Shown: positions 49,392 to 59,528, numbered from the stretch's first letter. The stretch: DNA of 64,000 bases from Collimonas silvisoli (GCF_018305005.1 NZ_JAGQEG010000003.1:32475-96474), one strand, 5' to 3'. Notes: generated from the sequence alone by a model not told the origin. A program made the numbers and translations.

Positions 49392-50677
49392 GGGCGTTCA
49401 AATGCTATATGGCCGGCCACGATCGTGGTCTTGACTCTTCCGCTCAGCTCGTACCCGAGAAACGGCGTGTGCTTGCCTTGGCTGGCCAATTCCTTGGCTT
49501 CCACCTGCCAACGCGCGGCCGGGTCGAAAATACAGATATCGGCGACGCTGCCGACAGCCAGCTGGCCGGCCGCCAGACTGGCCACGCGCGCCGCATCGGT
49601 GGTGATTTTCGCCAATGCGCGGCTGAGTCCTTGCTGCGCCGGAGACACGCATTCCTCAGCCCATTTCAGGGCCAGCGACAACAGCAGTTCGAGACCGGTG
49701 GCGCCGGGCGTTGCTTCGCCGAACGGCAGCAATTTCTCGTCGTCGTCGACCGGCGTGTGGTCCGAACAGATGGCATCTATGGTGCCGTCCAGCAGCGCCT
49801 GCCGAATTGCGTCGCGATCGCGTTGCGAACGGAACGGCGGCGTCATTCTGGCGTTGGAATCGAAGAAACCGATGTCGACGTCGGTCATGTGGATGTGATG
49901 GGCGCCGACGTCGCAACTGATCGGCAGACCTTCTTTCTTGGCGTTCCTGATCAACTCCAGACCCGGAGCGGACGAAATCCGGCACAGATGGACGCGCGCG
50001 CCGGTGGCCCGCACCAGCTCGAAAATGGTATGCAGCCGAATAGTTTCCGACATGGTCGGCACGCCCGACAAGCCCAGTCGCGAAGCCACCGCTCCGCTGT
50101 GCGCAATGCCGCCGTGTCCCAGATATGGGTCTTGCGGATGCAACCAGACGGTGTAGTCGAAAGTGCGAGCATATTGCAAGGCCCGCAGCAGCACGGTGGT
50201 GTCCAGAATCGGCTCCTCCGCCTGGGCAAAACCGATACAGCCGGCGTCGGTCAGCTCGGCCATCTCAGTCAATTCCTTGCCCTTGAGCCCGACTGTCAGA
50301 GCACCCAGCGGATAGACATGCGCCTGGTTCAAACTCCTGGCGCGATGCTTCAGCATTTCCACCAGGCCTGGCTCATCCAGTGCCGGATCGGTATCCGGCG
50401 GGCATACCAGACTGGTGACGCCGCCCTGCATGGCGGCCTGCATTTCCGATTCCAGCGTTGCCTTGTATTCGTAGCCGGGTTCACGCAGACGCGCGCTCAA
50501 ATCGACCAGGCCCGGCGTCACCACCAAGCCGCTCGCATCGATGGTTTTGTTGGCAGAGAAATCGGCCGGCGCGACGCCAACGCCGACGATCTTGCCTGCG
50601 CTAATGAACAGATCCTGCTGCGCGTCGATATTGTTTGCGGGGTCGATCAGACGGCCGTTTTTGATGTGAAGTTTCAT
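49388..50677 (-). CDS. pyrC: Dihydroorotase-like protein PyrC', probably non-catalytic
   Basis: A 429-residue amidohydrolase-fold protein coupled to pyrB. In active dihydroorotases the first strand ends in a D-x-H-x-H metal motif; here the corresponding segment is 'PGLVDLSARLREPG', so both histidines are gone. Later landmarks remain: 'DVGAHHIHMTDVDI' and 'AICSDHTPVDDDEKLLPFGEA'. The pattern matches the PyrC'/PyrX proteins of Pseudomonas and relatives, which lack activity and scaffold aspartate carbamoyltransferase. A true dihydroorotase is then expected elsewhere in the genome. It starts 71 bases after pyrB. The non-catalytic role is inferred from the missing residues. Confidence 0.88.
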   Translation of the reverse strand: MKLHIKNGRLIDPANNIDAQQDLFISAGKIVGVGVAPADFSANKTIDASGLVVTPGLVDLSARLREPGYEYKATLESEMQAAMQGGVTSLVCPPDTDPALDEPGLVEMLKHRARSLNQAHVYPLGALTVGLKGKELTEMAELTDAGCIGFAQAEEPILDTTVLLRALQYARTFDYTVWLHPQDPYLGHGGIAHSGAVASRLGLSGVPTMSETIRLHTIFELVRATGARVHLCRISSAPGLELIRNAKKEGLPISCDVGAHHIHMTDVDIGFFDSNARMTPPFRSQRDRDAIRQALLDGTIDAICSDHTPVDDDEKLLPFGEATPGATGLELLLSLALKWAEECVSPAQQGLSRALAKITTDAARVASLAAGQLAVGSVADICIFDPAARWQVEAKELASQGKHTPFLGYELSGRVKTTIVAGHIAFERP

Positions 50678-50748
50678 CTGTGAATGTGTTGGCGATTCTA
50701 TAAATAATTATCTGGATCAAGACTCATTGCGATGGCCTCAGCGCCGCT

Positions 50749-51708
50749 TTAATTCCCGGCCAGAATGCTCATGACCGCCATCCGCACCGCGATGCCGAAT
50801 GTCACTTGCGGCAAGATCACCGCCTGCGTACCGTCGGCAACGGCTGAGTCGATTTCCACACCGCGGTTCATCGGCCCCGGATGCATCACGATCGCATCCG
50901 GCTTGGCCAGCGCCAGGCGCTCAGGCGTCAGACCGTAGCTCTTGAAAAATTCTTGCGCCGATGGCAGCAAGGCTCCGCTCATGCGCTCATTCTGCAGGCG
51001 CAGCATGATGATCACATCGACGCCCTTCAAACCCTCGTTCATGTCGGTGAATACGCGCACGCCCATTTGTTCCAGGCCGCTTGGCAGCAAAGTACGCGGG
51101 CCGATGGCGCGTACTTCCGGCACGCCCAGGGTGGTCAATCCGTGGATGTCCGAGCGCGCAACGCGGCTATGCAAGATGTCGCCGACAATCGCTACGGTCA
51201 GATTGCTGAAATCCTTTTTGTAATGCCGGATCGTGTACATGTCCAGCAAACCCTGGGTCGGGTGCGCGTGACGGCCGTCGCCGGCATTCACTACGTGGAC
51301 ATGGTTCCGCCTGGTATCGGTAAGGTGTTTGGCGATCAGATACGGCGCACCGGATTGGGCGTGGCGCACCACGAACATGTCGGCGTGCATGGCCGACAGA
51401 TTGTCGATCGTATCCAGCAGCGACTCGCCCTTGCTGGCGCTGGATGCGGAAATATTCAGATTGATGACATCGGCCGACAGGCGCTTGGAGGCAATCTCGA
51501 AAGTGGTGCGCGTGCGGGTTGAATTTTCAAAGAACAGATTGAACACGCTTTTACCGCGCATCAGCGGCACCTTCTTTACATCGCGGTCGCTGACGCCGAC
51601 GAATGAAGATGCCGTGTCCAGAATATGGGTCACCACCGAAGTCGGCAATCCTTCTATGGTCAACAGATGTTGCAGTTCGCCGTTTTTATTCAGTTGGGGA
51701 TTAAGCAT
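50749..51708 (-). CDS. pyrB: Aspartate carbamoyltransferase catalytic subunit
   Basis: A 319-residue transcarbamylase joining carbamoyl phosphate and aspartate in pyrimidine synthesis. The carbamoyl-phosphate loop '[18 protein letters not shown]' (about residues 60-77) is intact, as are '[12 protein letters not shown]' and the aspartate-side '[13 protein letters not shown]'. The start overlaps the end of pyrR by 8 bases. No pyrI regulatory chain follows; the partner is the adjacent PyrC', as in class A ATCases. Confidence 0.95.
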   Translation of the reverse strand: MLNPQLNKNGELQHLLTIEGLPTSVVTHILDTASSFVGVSDRDVKKVPLMRGKSVFNLFFENSTRTRTTFEIASKRLSADVINLNISASSASKGESLLDTIDNLSAMHADMFVVRHAQSGAPYLIAKHLTDTRRNHVHVVNAGDGRHAHPTQGLLDMYTIRHYKKDFSNLTVAIVGDILHSRVARSDIHGLTTLGVPEVRAIGPRTLLPSGLEQMGVRVFTDMNEGLKGVDVIIMLRLQNERMSGALLPSAQEFFKSYGLTPERLALAKPDAIVMHPGPMNRGVEIDSAVADGTQAVILPQVTFGIAVRMAVMSILAGN

Positions 51709-52222
51709 TAGAGTGCACCATCAGGGAAAAGCTGCCGTCGTCGGCGCGTTCAAGTTGTAAGGATTGGCCGGACTGCAATGTCACTGCATCGGCGATGAAA
51801 TCCGCCGCCACCGGCAAGTCGCGCTCGCCGCGATCGATCAGCGCCGCCAGCATGATTTTTGCAGGGCGGCCGTAATCGAACAATTCGTTGATCGCGGCAC
51901 GCGTGGTGCGCCCGGTGTACAGCACGTCGTCCACCAGCAGGATTGTGGCGCCGTTGACGTCGAACGGGATCTGGGTCGGTTTGATGTCGGCACGCAAACC
52001 TTTTTCGGAAAAATCGTCGCGATAGAACGATACGTCGATAAAGCCGAGGCGTTCGCCCGGGTTCAATTGCAAGGCCGCGACCAGGCGCTCGGCAATCCAG
52101 GCGCCGCCTGAGTAGACGCCGATTACAGCGACATTGTCGACTTGCGCCAGGGCTGCTTTTACTTTTGCCTCAAGCACTTGATACAGTGCCTCGGCATCGA
52201 ATTGGGGAGTGATTGTAGTCAT
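51701..52222 (-). CDS. pyrR: PyrR-type uracil phosphoribosyltransferase / pyrimidine regulator
   Basis: A 173-residue PRTase-fold protein. The PRPP-binding loop '[23 protein letters not shown]' is complete, as is '[14 protein letters not shown]'. In Bacillus, PyrR binds pyr mRNA to cause attenuation and has weak UPRT activity; in proteobacteria the RNA-binding role is not established. It directly precedes pyrB with an 8-base overlap, so a regulatory link to UMP synthesis is plausible. No antiterminator/terminator pair was recognised in the short 18-base gap to ruvX. Confidence 0.92.
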   Translation of the reverse strand: MTTITPQFDAEALYQVLEAKVKAALAQVDNVAVIGVYSGGAWIAERLVAALQLNPGERLGFIDVSFYRDDFSEKGLRADIKPTQIPFDVNGATILLVDDVLYTGRTTRAAINELFDYGRPAKIMLAALIDRGERDLPVAADFIADAVTLQSGQSLQLERADDGSFSLMVHSNA

Positions 52223-52240
52223 TGCATCTTCATCGCAAAA

Positions 52241-52657
52241 TCATTCGGATAGATCATCAAAATACTGCTGCAGAATAATCGCCGCAGCCTGGTCGTCGAT
52301 CACTTCCCCACGCTGCTGCTTGATTACCGCGGACGAGTAGCGCTCATCTACCAGCACCGTGGCGACATCGTAACGGCCGTGCAACTGATTGGCAAAACGC
52401 TGGCAACGGATGCTCATCTCGTGAGTTGCGCCATCCGGATGCAAGGGCAGGCCGACCACGCACAGCACCGGCTGCCACTCTTTGATAAGGGCCGCGATTT
52501 CAGCAAACTTGCCGTCGTTGGTGGCGGCACTGATGACTTGCAACGGTTGCGCCTGCTTCAGCACGGTATTGCCGACCGCTACGCCAATCCGCTTCAGGCC
52601 GAAATCGAAACCCAGCACGGTACCCGCCATGTCCGCCACGCCCGTTAAATCAGCCAT
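52241..52657 (-). CDS. ruvX: Putative pre-16S rRNA nuclease / Holliday junction resolvase-like protein YqgF
   Basis: A 138-residue RNase H-fold protein from the ATG at 52657, which has GGGAG upstream; longer TTG starts are possible. 'TVLGFDFGLKRIGVAVGNTVLKQAQPL' carries the first catalytic Asp, 'CVVGLPLHPDGATHEMS' the family's central motif, and 'LVDERYSSAVI...DDQAAAIILQQYFD' the later acidic residues. YqgF processes the 5' end of 16S rRNA in E. coli. It follows yqgE by 38 bases in the conserved yqgE-yqgF pair. Confidence 0.92.
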   Translation of the reverse strand: MADLTGVADMAGTVLGFDFGLKRIGVAVGNTVLKQAQPLQVISAATNDGKFAEIAALIKEWQPVLCVVGLPLHPDGATHEMSIRCQRFANQLHGRYDVATVLVDERYSSAVIKQQRGEVIDDQAAAIILQQYFDDLSE

Positions 52658-52695
52658 GCCCGGCTCCCGAGCGAATCGCAAAACAACTCACCAGC

Positions 52696-53373
52696 TCACG
52701 CACGTCCGGATTCCGCCGTCAGCATATACGGCGAAATGCCCAGCAGATTGACTGCGGCGGCAAACCGCTCGGCAATCGGCAATTCAAAAATGATGGCGGG
52801 ATCGGCGGCGACGGTCAGCCAGCCGTTATGGACTATCTCGCTTTCCAGCTGGCCCGCGCTCCAGCCGGAACAACCGAGGCTGACCAGGATGCGCGGCGGC
52901 CCGTTGCCATGCGCCACTTCTTCCAACACATCCTTGGAGGTGGTCATGGCAATCTCGTCCGTCACTTTCAGTGTCGACGAATAATTCTTGACCGGTGCAT
53001 GCAACACAAAACCGCGCTCGACCTGGACCGGGCCGCCAAACATCACGGGCCTTTCGCCGATCGGATCGCTGAAATCCAGTGCGCCCGGCTCGCCCGCTCC
53101 GGGACTGATCTCAAGCTTCAGATCGATGCGTTCGAACAGTAGCTGCATGGTCATATCGGTCGGTTTGTTGATTACCACGCCAAGTGCGCCATTGGCATTG
53201 TGCTCACACAGATACACCACGGTCCCGCCGAAGATGGGATCCAGCATGGAAGGCATTGCAATAAGGAAATGATTTGTCAGATTCAGGGAGGGAGAATCGG
53301 CGTCGCCCTCCGCGCCGCCATTGCGTTCGGGAGAATCGTCCGGAGTTGTATCTAGCTTAGCCATAAGCCACAT
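52696..53373 (-). CDS. yqgE: YqgE/AlgH family protein (UPF0301)
   Basis: A 225-residue protein with a variable acidic N-terminus (residues 1-30) followed by the YqgE fold: 'LTNHFLIAMPSMLDPIFGGTVVYLCEHNANGALGVVINKPTDM' and 'LVSLGCSGWSAGQLESEIVHNGWL'. No biochemical activity is established; AlgH was linked to transcription in Pseudomonas. Two in-frame ATG codons at 53373 and 53364 are possible starts and neither has a clear ribosome site. It heads the leftward pyrimidine operon. Confidence 0.92.
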   Translation of the reverse strand: MWLMAKLDTTPDDSPERNGGAEGDADSPSLNLTNHFLIAMPSMLDPIFGGTVVYLCEHNANGALGVVINKPTDMTMQLLFERIDLKLEISPGAGEPGALDFSDPIGERPVMFGGPVQVERGFVLHAPVKNYSSTLKVTDEIAMTTSKDVLEEVAHGNGPPRILVSLGCSGWSAGQLESEIVHNGWLTVAADPAIIFELPIAERFAAAVNLLGISPYMLTAESGRA

Positions 53374-53512
53374 TTTATCAGTTTTGAATGCGCTAAAGCC
53401 GCTTTGAATAGTGTTTCCTAACTGGCAAAGTCGTTACTGAAACCGCTGCTGCAACCGTTGCTGCAATGTTACACGCTGGCGAAAAAATGACTGAAGAGTA
53501 AGGGGGAGTTGT

Positions 53513-53548
53513 GCGCGTGCGTGGAAGACGTATCTTCCGCACACGCGC
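53513..53548 (-). terminator. Strong hairpin after chpA, possible terminator
   Basis: Arms 53513-53528 and 53533-53548 pair at 14 of 16 positions around a four-base loop (CGTA), starting 8 bases past the chpA stop. No uridine tract follows immediately in the leftward direction; a run of six A on the + strand lies 26 bases further. It may be an unusual terminator or an mRNA-stabilising stem at the end of the pil-chp transcript. Confidence 0.45.
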
Positions 53549-53555
53549 GCAAGTG

Positions 53556-56500
53556 TTATTGCAGGGTATTCACTTCTTTACGGATGAATGACTTGATCGT
53601 ACTGATCAACTCATCTTCCTGATACGGCTTGCCCAGGTACTCATTGACGCCCAGCTCCATCGCATAGCTGCGGTGCTTGGCGGCGGTGCGTGAAGTGATC
53701 ATGATGATAGGGATATGACGGGTGCGATCGTCGTTGCGGATATTGCGGCTCAGATCGAAACCATCCATGCGCGGCATTTCAATGTCCACCAGCATCACAT
53801 CGGGCGTAATCGCTTGCAGCTGCTCCAGGGCGTCGACACCGTCCTTGGCCAACACCACCTGATAACCTTCACGCGACAGCAAACGCTGGGTAACCCGGCG
53901 CACGGTCAGTGAATCGTCGACCACCATCACCACATTCTGGCTGCGCAAACCCTGCACTGCCTGGGCCGCTTGCGGCAAACCGGGCTCGATGCTAACGCTC
54001 ATTTCAGCCACGGCGCCCATCACGTCATGGGTCGCCAGGTGCGATTGCCGCGGCGCCCGCGGTTCGTGCAACCCATTCAGCAAGTGCCGCTGCGCCAGCG
54101 GCACCGGATTCAAGATCAGCACGATATCGCCCGAGCCCAGCACGGTAGCGCCGGCAATCCCGATCATGCGCGACAATTGCGGGCCGATATTCTTGACCAC
54201 GACTTCTCGGTTACCGACGATTTCATCCACATGCAGCGCCACCCGGTCATTACCGCTACGTAAAATGATGACAGGCGAATATTGCTGCGCTACCGGCGCC
54301 ATGTCGGCATCGCCGAGCAAGGCCGACAGATATTGCAACGGCACTTTATGTCCTTGCCAGATCAGCGAACCATCGTTGTAAGCCGCAGCCAGCGCCTTCG
54401 CCTTCAATTGCTGCACCTGTTCGACCAGCGCGGAAGGCACGGCATAAGTGCTGCCGCCGGTGTTCAACAGAACCACCTGGGTGACTGCCAGCGTCAACGG
54501 CAGGTGAATCGTGAAATTGGTGCCTTGACCGGGATCGGTGCTGACTGCAACCCGGCCGCCCAGCGATGCCGCTTCCGAACGCACCACATCCATGCCGACG
54601 CCGCGGCCGGCCAGTTCCGTAACATCCGCTGCGGTAGAAAATCCGGGACGGAAAATCAGCTCTGTGGTTTCGACGTCGGATATCTGCTGATCGCTTTCCA
54701 GCAAGCCAACCGTGCGCGCCTTGTCGCGAATACGCTGCAGATTCAAGCCCTGGCCGTCATCCGATAACTGGATCAGGATTTCGTTGCCGTCCTGGCGGAT
54801 TTCGATCTTCAGTTCGCCGGTTTCGCTCTTGCCTGCAGCACGCCGTGCTTCACGCGATTCAATCCCGTGGACGATCGCATTACGCAACAAATGCTCGAAC
54901 GGACCGATCATTTTTTCCAGTACGCTGCGATCGATTTCGACGTTGCTGCCGCGGATATCCAGGTTGACACGTTTGTCCAGCTCCTTGGCGACCTGGCGCG
55001 TCAGCCGATACAAACGCTCGGCGATGCTGGCGAACTGCACCATACGCACGTGCATCAGATCCTGCTGCAAGTCGCGAGTCAGGCGGCGCTGGGTCAGCAA
55101 GTCGGCGTTGGCGCCGTCTACCGTGCTGGTCAGATTCTTTTGCAGCGAGGCGACGTCATTGACGCTCTCCGCCATCATCCGTGTCAGTTCCTGCAGCCGG
55201 GTGAAACGGTCGAATTCGAGCGGATCGAATTCGCGCTCGCCGGCCAGTGTCATGCGTGAACTGATCTGCGCTTCCGCCTGGATTTCGATTTCCCGCAACT
55301 GGCTGCGCAGACGGTCGACGTTTTCAGTCAGTTCCGACAAAGACATCTGCAAGGTGCCGATACCGGATTCCAGACGTGAACGTGTAATCGATACTTCACC
55401 GGCCTGATTCACCAAGCGATCCAGCACGTCGGCATTGACCCGCACCTGCGACACCAGGCCGCTGGCGCTAACTACCGCCGGCACCGGCGCCACGCCGGCA
55501 GCCGGTGGCGGCATCACGCTCGGCAGGTTGACGGCGGCATGCGCCTCCGCTGCCAAGGCTGGTGCAACCGCTACGACCGGCTGCTGCGCTTGCGGGTTGC
55601 GCAAATTTTCAAACATCTGCACACCGCGGTCATAATGCGACAGCAACTCATCAATGGTGTGGCGCGAAGTTGCAGACGGACCCGATTGCAGGATCACTTC
55701 GATATGGCTTTCCATCTCGTGCATGTGCTGGCCCAGCACCATCGCGCCGGCCATGCGGGCACTACCTTTGATGGTATGCAAATGACGCAGGATTGCCTGT
55801 GACGGTTTGGCATCGGACGGAGTCTCCTGCCAGCTGCGCAAGGCGCTGCCGATTTGCGGCAGCATGTCGCTGCCCTCTTCCAGAAAAACCGGCAGCAAGT
55901 CTGCATCCAGCTCATCCCGGACCACCAGCGCAGGATCAATCTCTTCCTTCGCCGTATCGAAAAGCTGGGGTACCGCCACCGGCGCCGATGCCACTGATGC
56001 CGATGCCACCGATGCCGCTTGCACATTATTGGGTGCAGCCGCAACGCTTGCTTCCGCCGGAATAGCAGTGACCGAATGCAAATGACTCTCAAGCGGCGGT
56101 TCGCCGATCTCTTCAGCGACTTGCTTAAACTCAGGCACGGCAACTACCTGCGGCGTATGCGCCACCTCGATAGCGGCGATCGTCTCGGCAACAGATTTTG
56201 GCAACGCTTCCGTTTCGGCGCTGCGCGTTTCTGGTCCGGGTCCCTGCCCTTGCCACAAACTATCCAGGTTGCTGACCAGCGTCGGTTCGTAATACGGCAT
56301 GTCGCCCTGCGCAAACTGCTGCAGCATCCACCTGGCCCGTTCGACGCTGAGCTGCAGCGTGTCGTAATCTGGCTCATGCAAGCTGCCGGGTTGCAACGCC
56401 ATCCGCTGCAACGCCATCTCCAGCGCATGCGCCACTTCTTGCAAAGGTTTGAAACCGACCGTGGCGGAACTTCCCGCCAGTGAATGGGCGGCGTGCACCG

Positions 56501-59500
56501 ATTGCGTCATTACCGGCCGGTCAGGCTCATGCCGCCATTCGGCAAAGTCGTGCGACAGATGACGCACCAACTGATCGGTCTCGGCCAGATAAATATTGTA
56601 GAGCGGCAGGCTGATAGTCAAATCGCCGATTTGCTTGGTGCTGTCGTCGTGGCGAATTTCCTGCATGCCGGGAAAGGCGATCACTTCAGCACTGGACAGC
56701 GATGCCGGTGCGGCTGATGCTGCGGCGATAGTTTCAGGCTGGGCGATTGCTTGCGCGTGAATTTCAGACTGAATTTCAAACTGATCCTCGGACACCTGCG
56801 CTTCTTCAACAGCAAAAGACTGTGAAGCATGCGCAGCGCCGAACAAAGCCAGGTCGTCGTCGGTCAGCTGGATTTCCTCGGCCTGCGCCGGCAGTTCCGG
56901 TACATCGCTGAGTTCCAGCATTTCCTCTGTAACGGCGGTGGCCGGCACGGACTCTGCAAATGGTCCGCCATCACGCACTCTGGCGGCGATGTCAGCCAGT
57001 GCGTCAGGCGTCTGTTGCGACTGCCCGTGCTCCTGAATCTCTTTTACCCAGCCATCCAGCTGGTTCACCGCGTGATCCAGCAAGGCGTCCAGATCGGCGC
57101 TGACCGCGCGCGATTCCGACAGCCACAGATTCAATACCTGCTCAACGCTCCAGGCTGCTTCGCCGAAAGCATTCAAGCCGATCATGCGGCCGCTGCCCTT
57201 GAGCGTATGAAAAGCACGCCGTAATACTGTCAGAGGTTCTTGTTTATGCGGGGCGTCGTGCAGTTGCAGAAGAGCTTGCCGGGCATTCGTCAGGACCTCG
57301 TCCGCCTCGGACAAAAAAATCTCACGCAGTTCGGCATCAGCTTCCTCGTCGCTTACTTCAGCCGGCGCGGCTAGGGCTGGGGCTGCGGCTTCTGCCGTGT
57401 GCAGCGGCACGATCGTGGTGACGATTTCCGCCAGCGATTGCTGGGACGCTGAGAAATCCGGATGATCGAGAATATCGATGGCAGCCTGGGCGCGATCGGT
57501 AGCCTCGGGATTATCGCTCAAGGCGGCGTCGCCCCGCATCTGCACCAGCGACTCTTTCAGTCTTTCCTGCAGCTCCGGATCATGCGGCTGGGCAGTCAAC
57601 GACAGCGCCAGTTCCGCTGATTGCCGTTGATGCTGCAACAGCTCGTCTTCCACCGTCGCCAGCTCCGGCAAGGATGGCAGGCTGTCGCCGGTGACAGCGT
57701 TTACAGCAGGTGCATGACTGTCGGCGGCAGACGACGGCACCACTGGATCAGGCTGAGGGGCAGCAACCACAGCGCGCCGCTCCAGCAAGTTGATGCGGAA
57801 CACGCCCGCTTCTTCATCAAACGTAAAATGATTGTTTTGGGTATCCGACTGGTGCTGCAAAGTTTCGATAAAGAAGCTGAGCGCGCCGATGTTTTGCGCG
57901 ATCCGTTCGAACTCTTTCTGCTCCGGCACCACGTCGTCACCTGCAGCGGAAAAACGCTGCAGAGTGCTGCGTGTATGTTCCACCACGCGCATGGCGTCGC
58001 TCTGTTCCTGGATCGCCAGTGCGCCCTGGATCTGATGCAAGACTTGCTCGATCTGGGCCAGCACCTCGCGCCGCTCCGGATCGTTGAAAAATTCGTCCAG
58101 CATCTTTTCAACCTGGCGCAAGCTGGACAGCATTTCGGAAGCCAGCATTTTGACTGTCTGGCGCTGTTGCGCTTCACGATAGATATCGTCAATCCATTGC
58201 GCCGGCTTGTCCAGCGTCTCGCCGGACACCACCGACAACAGGCGCGCGGTCATCGCATCGGCGCGCTCGGAAAAATTCTCCGGCAAGCGGCTGATGTGAT
58301 TCAGTGTGTTTTCAATAAACAGCAGGCTAGTGGCAATCTCCATGCAGATCGCATCGCCCGGCCGCGAATGCGCAGCGTGGCGCGCAATGCCATTGAGTTC
58401 GCGCAGCAGCTTGGACAGCGATGGCGCGTTAAGCCGGCTGCCGGCTTCGCTCAAGCCATGCATTTCCTGTTCGAAAGCAGAAGCCGGGCTGGCGTCGCCG
58501 CTGGCCAGCCGGTCCCACATATTCTTGGCCTGCGCCAGGCGGTCTTTGGCCGTGCTCAATGCCTCCTGGCTGATCTGACCGTAGTGGCGCGTGCTGTAAT
58601 CGGCCGGCACCAGGCCGTTCAGTCGATAAGCGGCGCGGATCTGCGTCGCCAGCTTGGAGCTTTGCTCAATGCCGGCGATAAAAAACAAGGCGTCGCGCAA
58701 CAGCCGTTCCGAGATGCTCGATGAGCCCTGGCTCAAGCGCCGCAACTGCAGGTTGATGCGGGCGAACAATTGTTTGACGTAGAGCTCGTTGGACACCTGT
58801 GCATTGGCAACCGCTTCGGCGAAACCATGCATGACCCACCAGAATGCGCGCGATTGCTGGTTGCGCTGCATTTGCTCGACTTCTGTCACCACCGCTTGCA
58901 TGGCGCCGGCGTTTTCCATTTCCACCGCTTTGTCGGCGCTTTTCAGGAATGGCAACAGTGCGCGTTCGAAGCGCTTGCGCAGCGGCAGATAAACCTCGGC
59001 TTCGATCGGCGATACCTGCTCCGCCTCAGGAAAATGCGGACGAATGGTGAGGTCAGGGAAAAACAGATCGGCCGGATGGATGCGGTCAGCGCCGCGAATC
59101 TCCAGCAGCGCCTGATAGTAAGGAAACAAACGCACCGGCTGATGGCTGCCGCCGGCCAGTACTTCGTCCAGGTATTCGATCAATGCCTGATAGGCATTGC
59201 CGATGATCTGCACATGTTGCGCACTCAGTTCAGCCTGGCCCGACTCAGCGCGCTCAAGTATGTCTTCAACGGTTTCGGTGATGATGGTGACGCCGTCGAT
59301 ATCGACCATCTGCAAGGCGCCGTGCGCCTGGTGCAGATAAGTCTTGGCATGACGGATAGCGGTCGAATGATCGTCGCTGGCGGCGCCGGTCGCTTTGGAC
59401 AGGGCGGCGCCGGACTGATTCAGTGCCTCGCGAATTTCGCTCATCACCCATGACAATGGTCCGGTATCAAGGTGCGTCCGCGCAGAATGCGGTAACTGAG

Positions 59501-59528
59501 CAGCGGAACTGGAAAAATCGGTGGTCAT
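53556..59528 (-). CDS. chpA: Hybrid chemosensory histidine kinase ChpA/PilL
   Basis: A 1990-residue CheA-like kinase of the type IV pilus Chp system. Histidine phosphotransfer candidates, each with HxxxG, are His66 ('HQAHG'), His498 ('HQIQG'), His774 ('HTLKG'), His1015 ('HSLAG') and His1251 ('HTIKG'). A long Ala/Gln/Val-rich linker region (about 870-990) separates some of them. The kinase core has the N box from His1546 ('HLLRNAIVHGIE') and 'LSDDGQGLNL', with 'AGRGVGMDVV'. A CheW domain follows, and a C-terminal receiver has phospho-acceptor Asp1915 ('VMLVDIEMPRMDG'). The last three Hpt sites look canonical. It receives signals through PilJ/PilI and phosphorylates PilG and PilH. It is the last gene of the operon. 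Confidence 0.94.
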   Translation of the reverse strand: MTTDFSSSAAQLPHSARTHLDTGPLSWVMSEIREALNQSGAALSKATGAASDDHSTAIRHAKTYLHQAHGALQMVDIDGVTIITETVEDILERAESGQAELSAQHVQIIGNAYQALIEYLDEVLAGGSHQPVRLFPYYQALLEIRGADRIHPADLFFPDLTIRPHFPEAEQVSPIEAEVYLPLRKRFERALLPFLKSADKAVEMENAGAMQAVVTEVEQMQRNQQSRAFWWVMHGFAEAVANAQVSNELYVKQLFARINLQLRRLSQGSSSISERLLRDALFFIAGIEQSSKLATQIRAAYRLNGLVPADYSTRHYGQISQEALSTAKDRLAQAKNMWDRLASGDASPASAFEQEMHGLSEAGSRLNAPSLSKLLRELNGIARHAAHSRPGDAICMEIATSLLFIENTLNHISRLPENFSERADAMTARLLSVVSGETLDKPAQWIDDIYREAQQRQTVKMLASEMLSSLRQVEKMLDEFFNDPERREVLAQIEQVLHQIQGALAIQEQSDAMRVVEHTRSTLQRFSAAGDDVVPEQKEFERIAQNIGALSFFIETLQHQSDTQNNHFTFDEEAGVFRINLLERRAVVAAPQPDPVVPSSAADSHAPAVNAVTGDSLPSLPELATVEDELLQHQRQSAELALSLTAQPHDPELQERLKESLVQMRGDAALSDNPEATDRAQAAIDILDHPDFSASQQSLAEIVTTIVPLHTAEAAAPALAAPAEVSDEEADAELREIFLSEADEVLTNARQALLQLHDAPHKQEPLTVLRRAFHTLKGSGRMIGLNAFGEAAWSVEQVLNLWLSESRAVSADLDALLDHAVNQLDGWVKEIQEHGQSQQTPDALADIAARVRDGGPFAESVPATAVTEEMLELSDVPELPAQAEEIQLTDDDLALFGAAHASQSFAVEEAQVSEDQFEIQSEIHAQAIAQPETIAAASAAPASLSSAEVIAFPGMQEIRHDDSTKQIGDLTISLPLYNIYLAETDQLVRHLSHDFAEWRHEPDRPVMTQSVHAAHSLAGSSATVGFKPLQEVAHALEMALQRMALQPGSLHEPDYDTLQLSVERARWMLQQFAQGDMPYYEPTLVSNLDSLWQGQGPGPETRSAETEALPKSVAETIAAIEVAHTPQVVAVPEFKQVAEEIGEPPLESHLHSVTAIPAEASVAAAPNNVQAASVASASVASAPVAVPQLFDTAKEEIDPALVVRDELDADLLPVFLEEGSDMLPQIGSALRSWQETPSDAKPSQAILRHLHTIKGSARMAGAMVLGQHMHEMESHIEVILQSGPSATSRHTIDELLSHYDRGVQMFENLRNPQAQQPVVAVAPALAAEAHAAVNLPSVMPPPAAGVAPVPAVVSASGLVSQVRVNADVLDRLVNQAGEVSITRSRLESGIGTLQMSLSELTENVDRLRSQLREIEIQAEAQISSRMTLAGEREFDPLEFDRFTRLQELTRMMAESVNDVASLQKNLTSTVDGANADLLTQRRLTRDLQQDLMHVRMVQFASIAERLYRLTRQVAKELDKRVNLDIRGSNVEIDRSVLEKMIGPFEHLLRNAIVHGIESREARRAAGKSETGELKIEIRQDGNEILIQLSDDGQGLNLQRIRDKARTVGLLESDQQISDVETTELIFRPGFSTAADVTELAGRGVGMDVVRSEAASLGGRVAVSTDPGQGTNFTIHLPLTLAVTQVVLLNTGGSTYAVPSALVEQVQQLKAKALAAAYNDGSLIWQGHKVPLQYLSALLGDADMAPVAQQYSPVIILRSGNDRVALHVDEIVGNREVVVKNIGPQLSRMIGIAGATVLGSGDIVLILNPVPLAQRHLLNGLHEPRAPRQSHLATHDVMGAVAEMSVSIEPGLPQAAQAVQGLRSQNVVMVVDDSLTVRRVTQRLLSREGYQVVLAKDGVDALEQLQAITPDVMLVDIEMPRMDGFDLSRNIRNDDRTRHIPIIMITSRTAAKHRSYAMELGVNEYLGKPYQEDELISTIKSFIRKEVNTLQ

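Noticed and set aside
49409..50683. 424-codon open frame antisense to pyrC'
   Set aside because: Mirror of a coding strand with no domain signature; the pyrC' frame is clearly the real gene.
57621..58724. 367-codon open frame antisense to chpA
   Set aside because: Lies wholly within the ChpA coding region and shows no domain or start signal.
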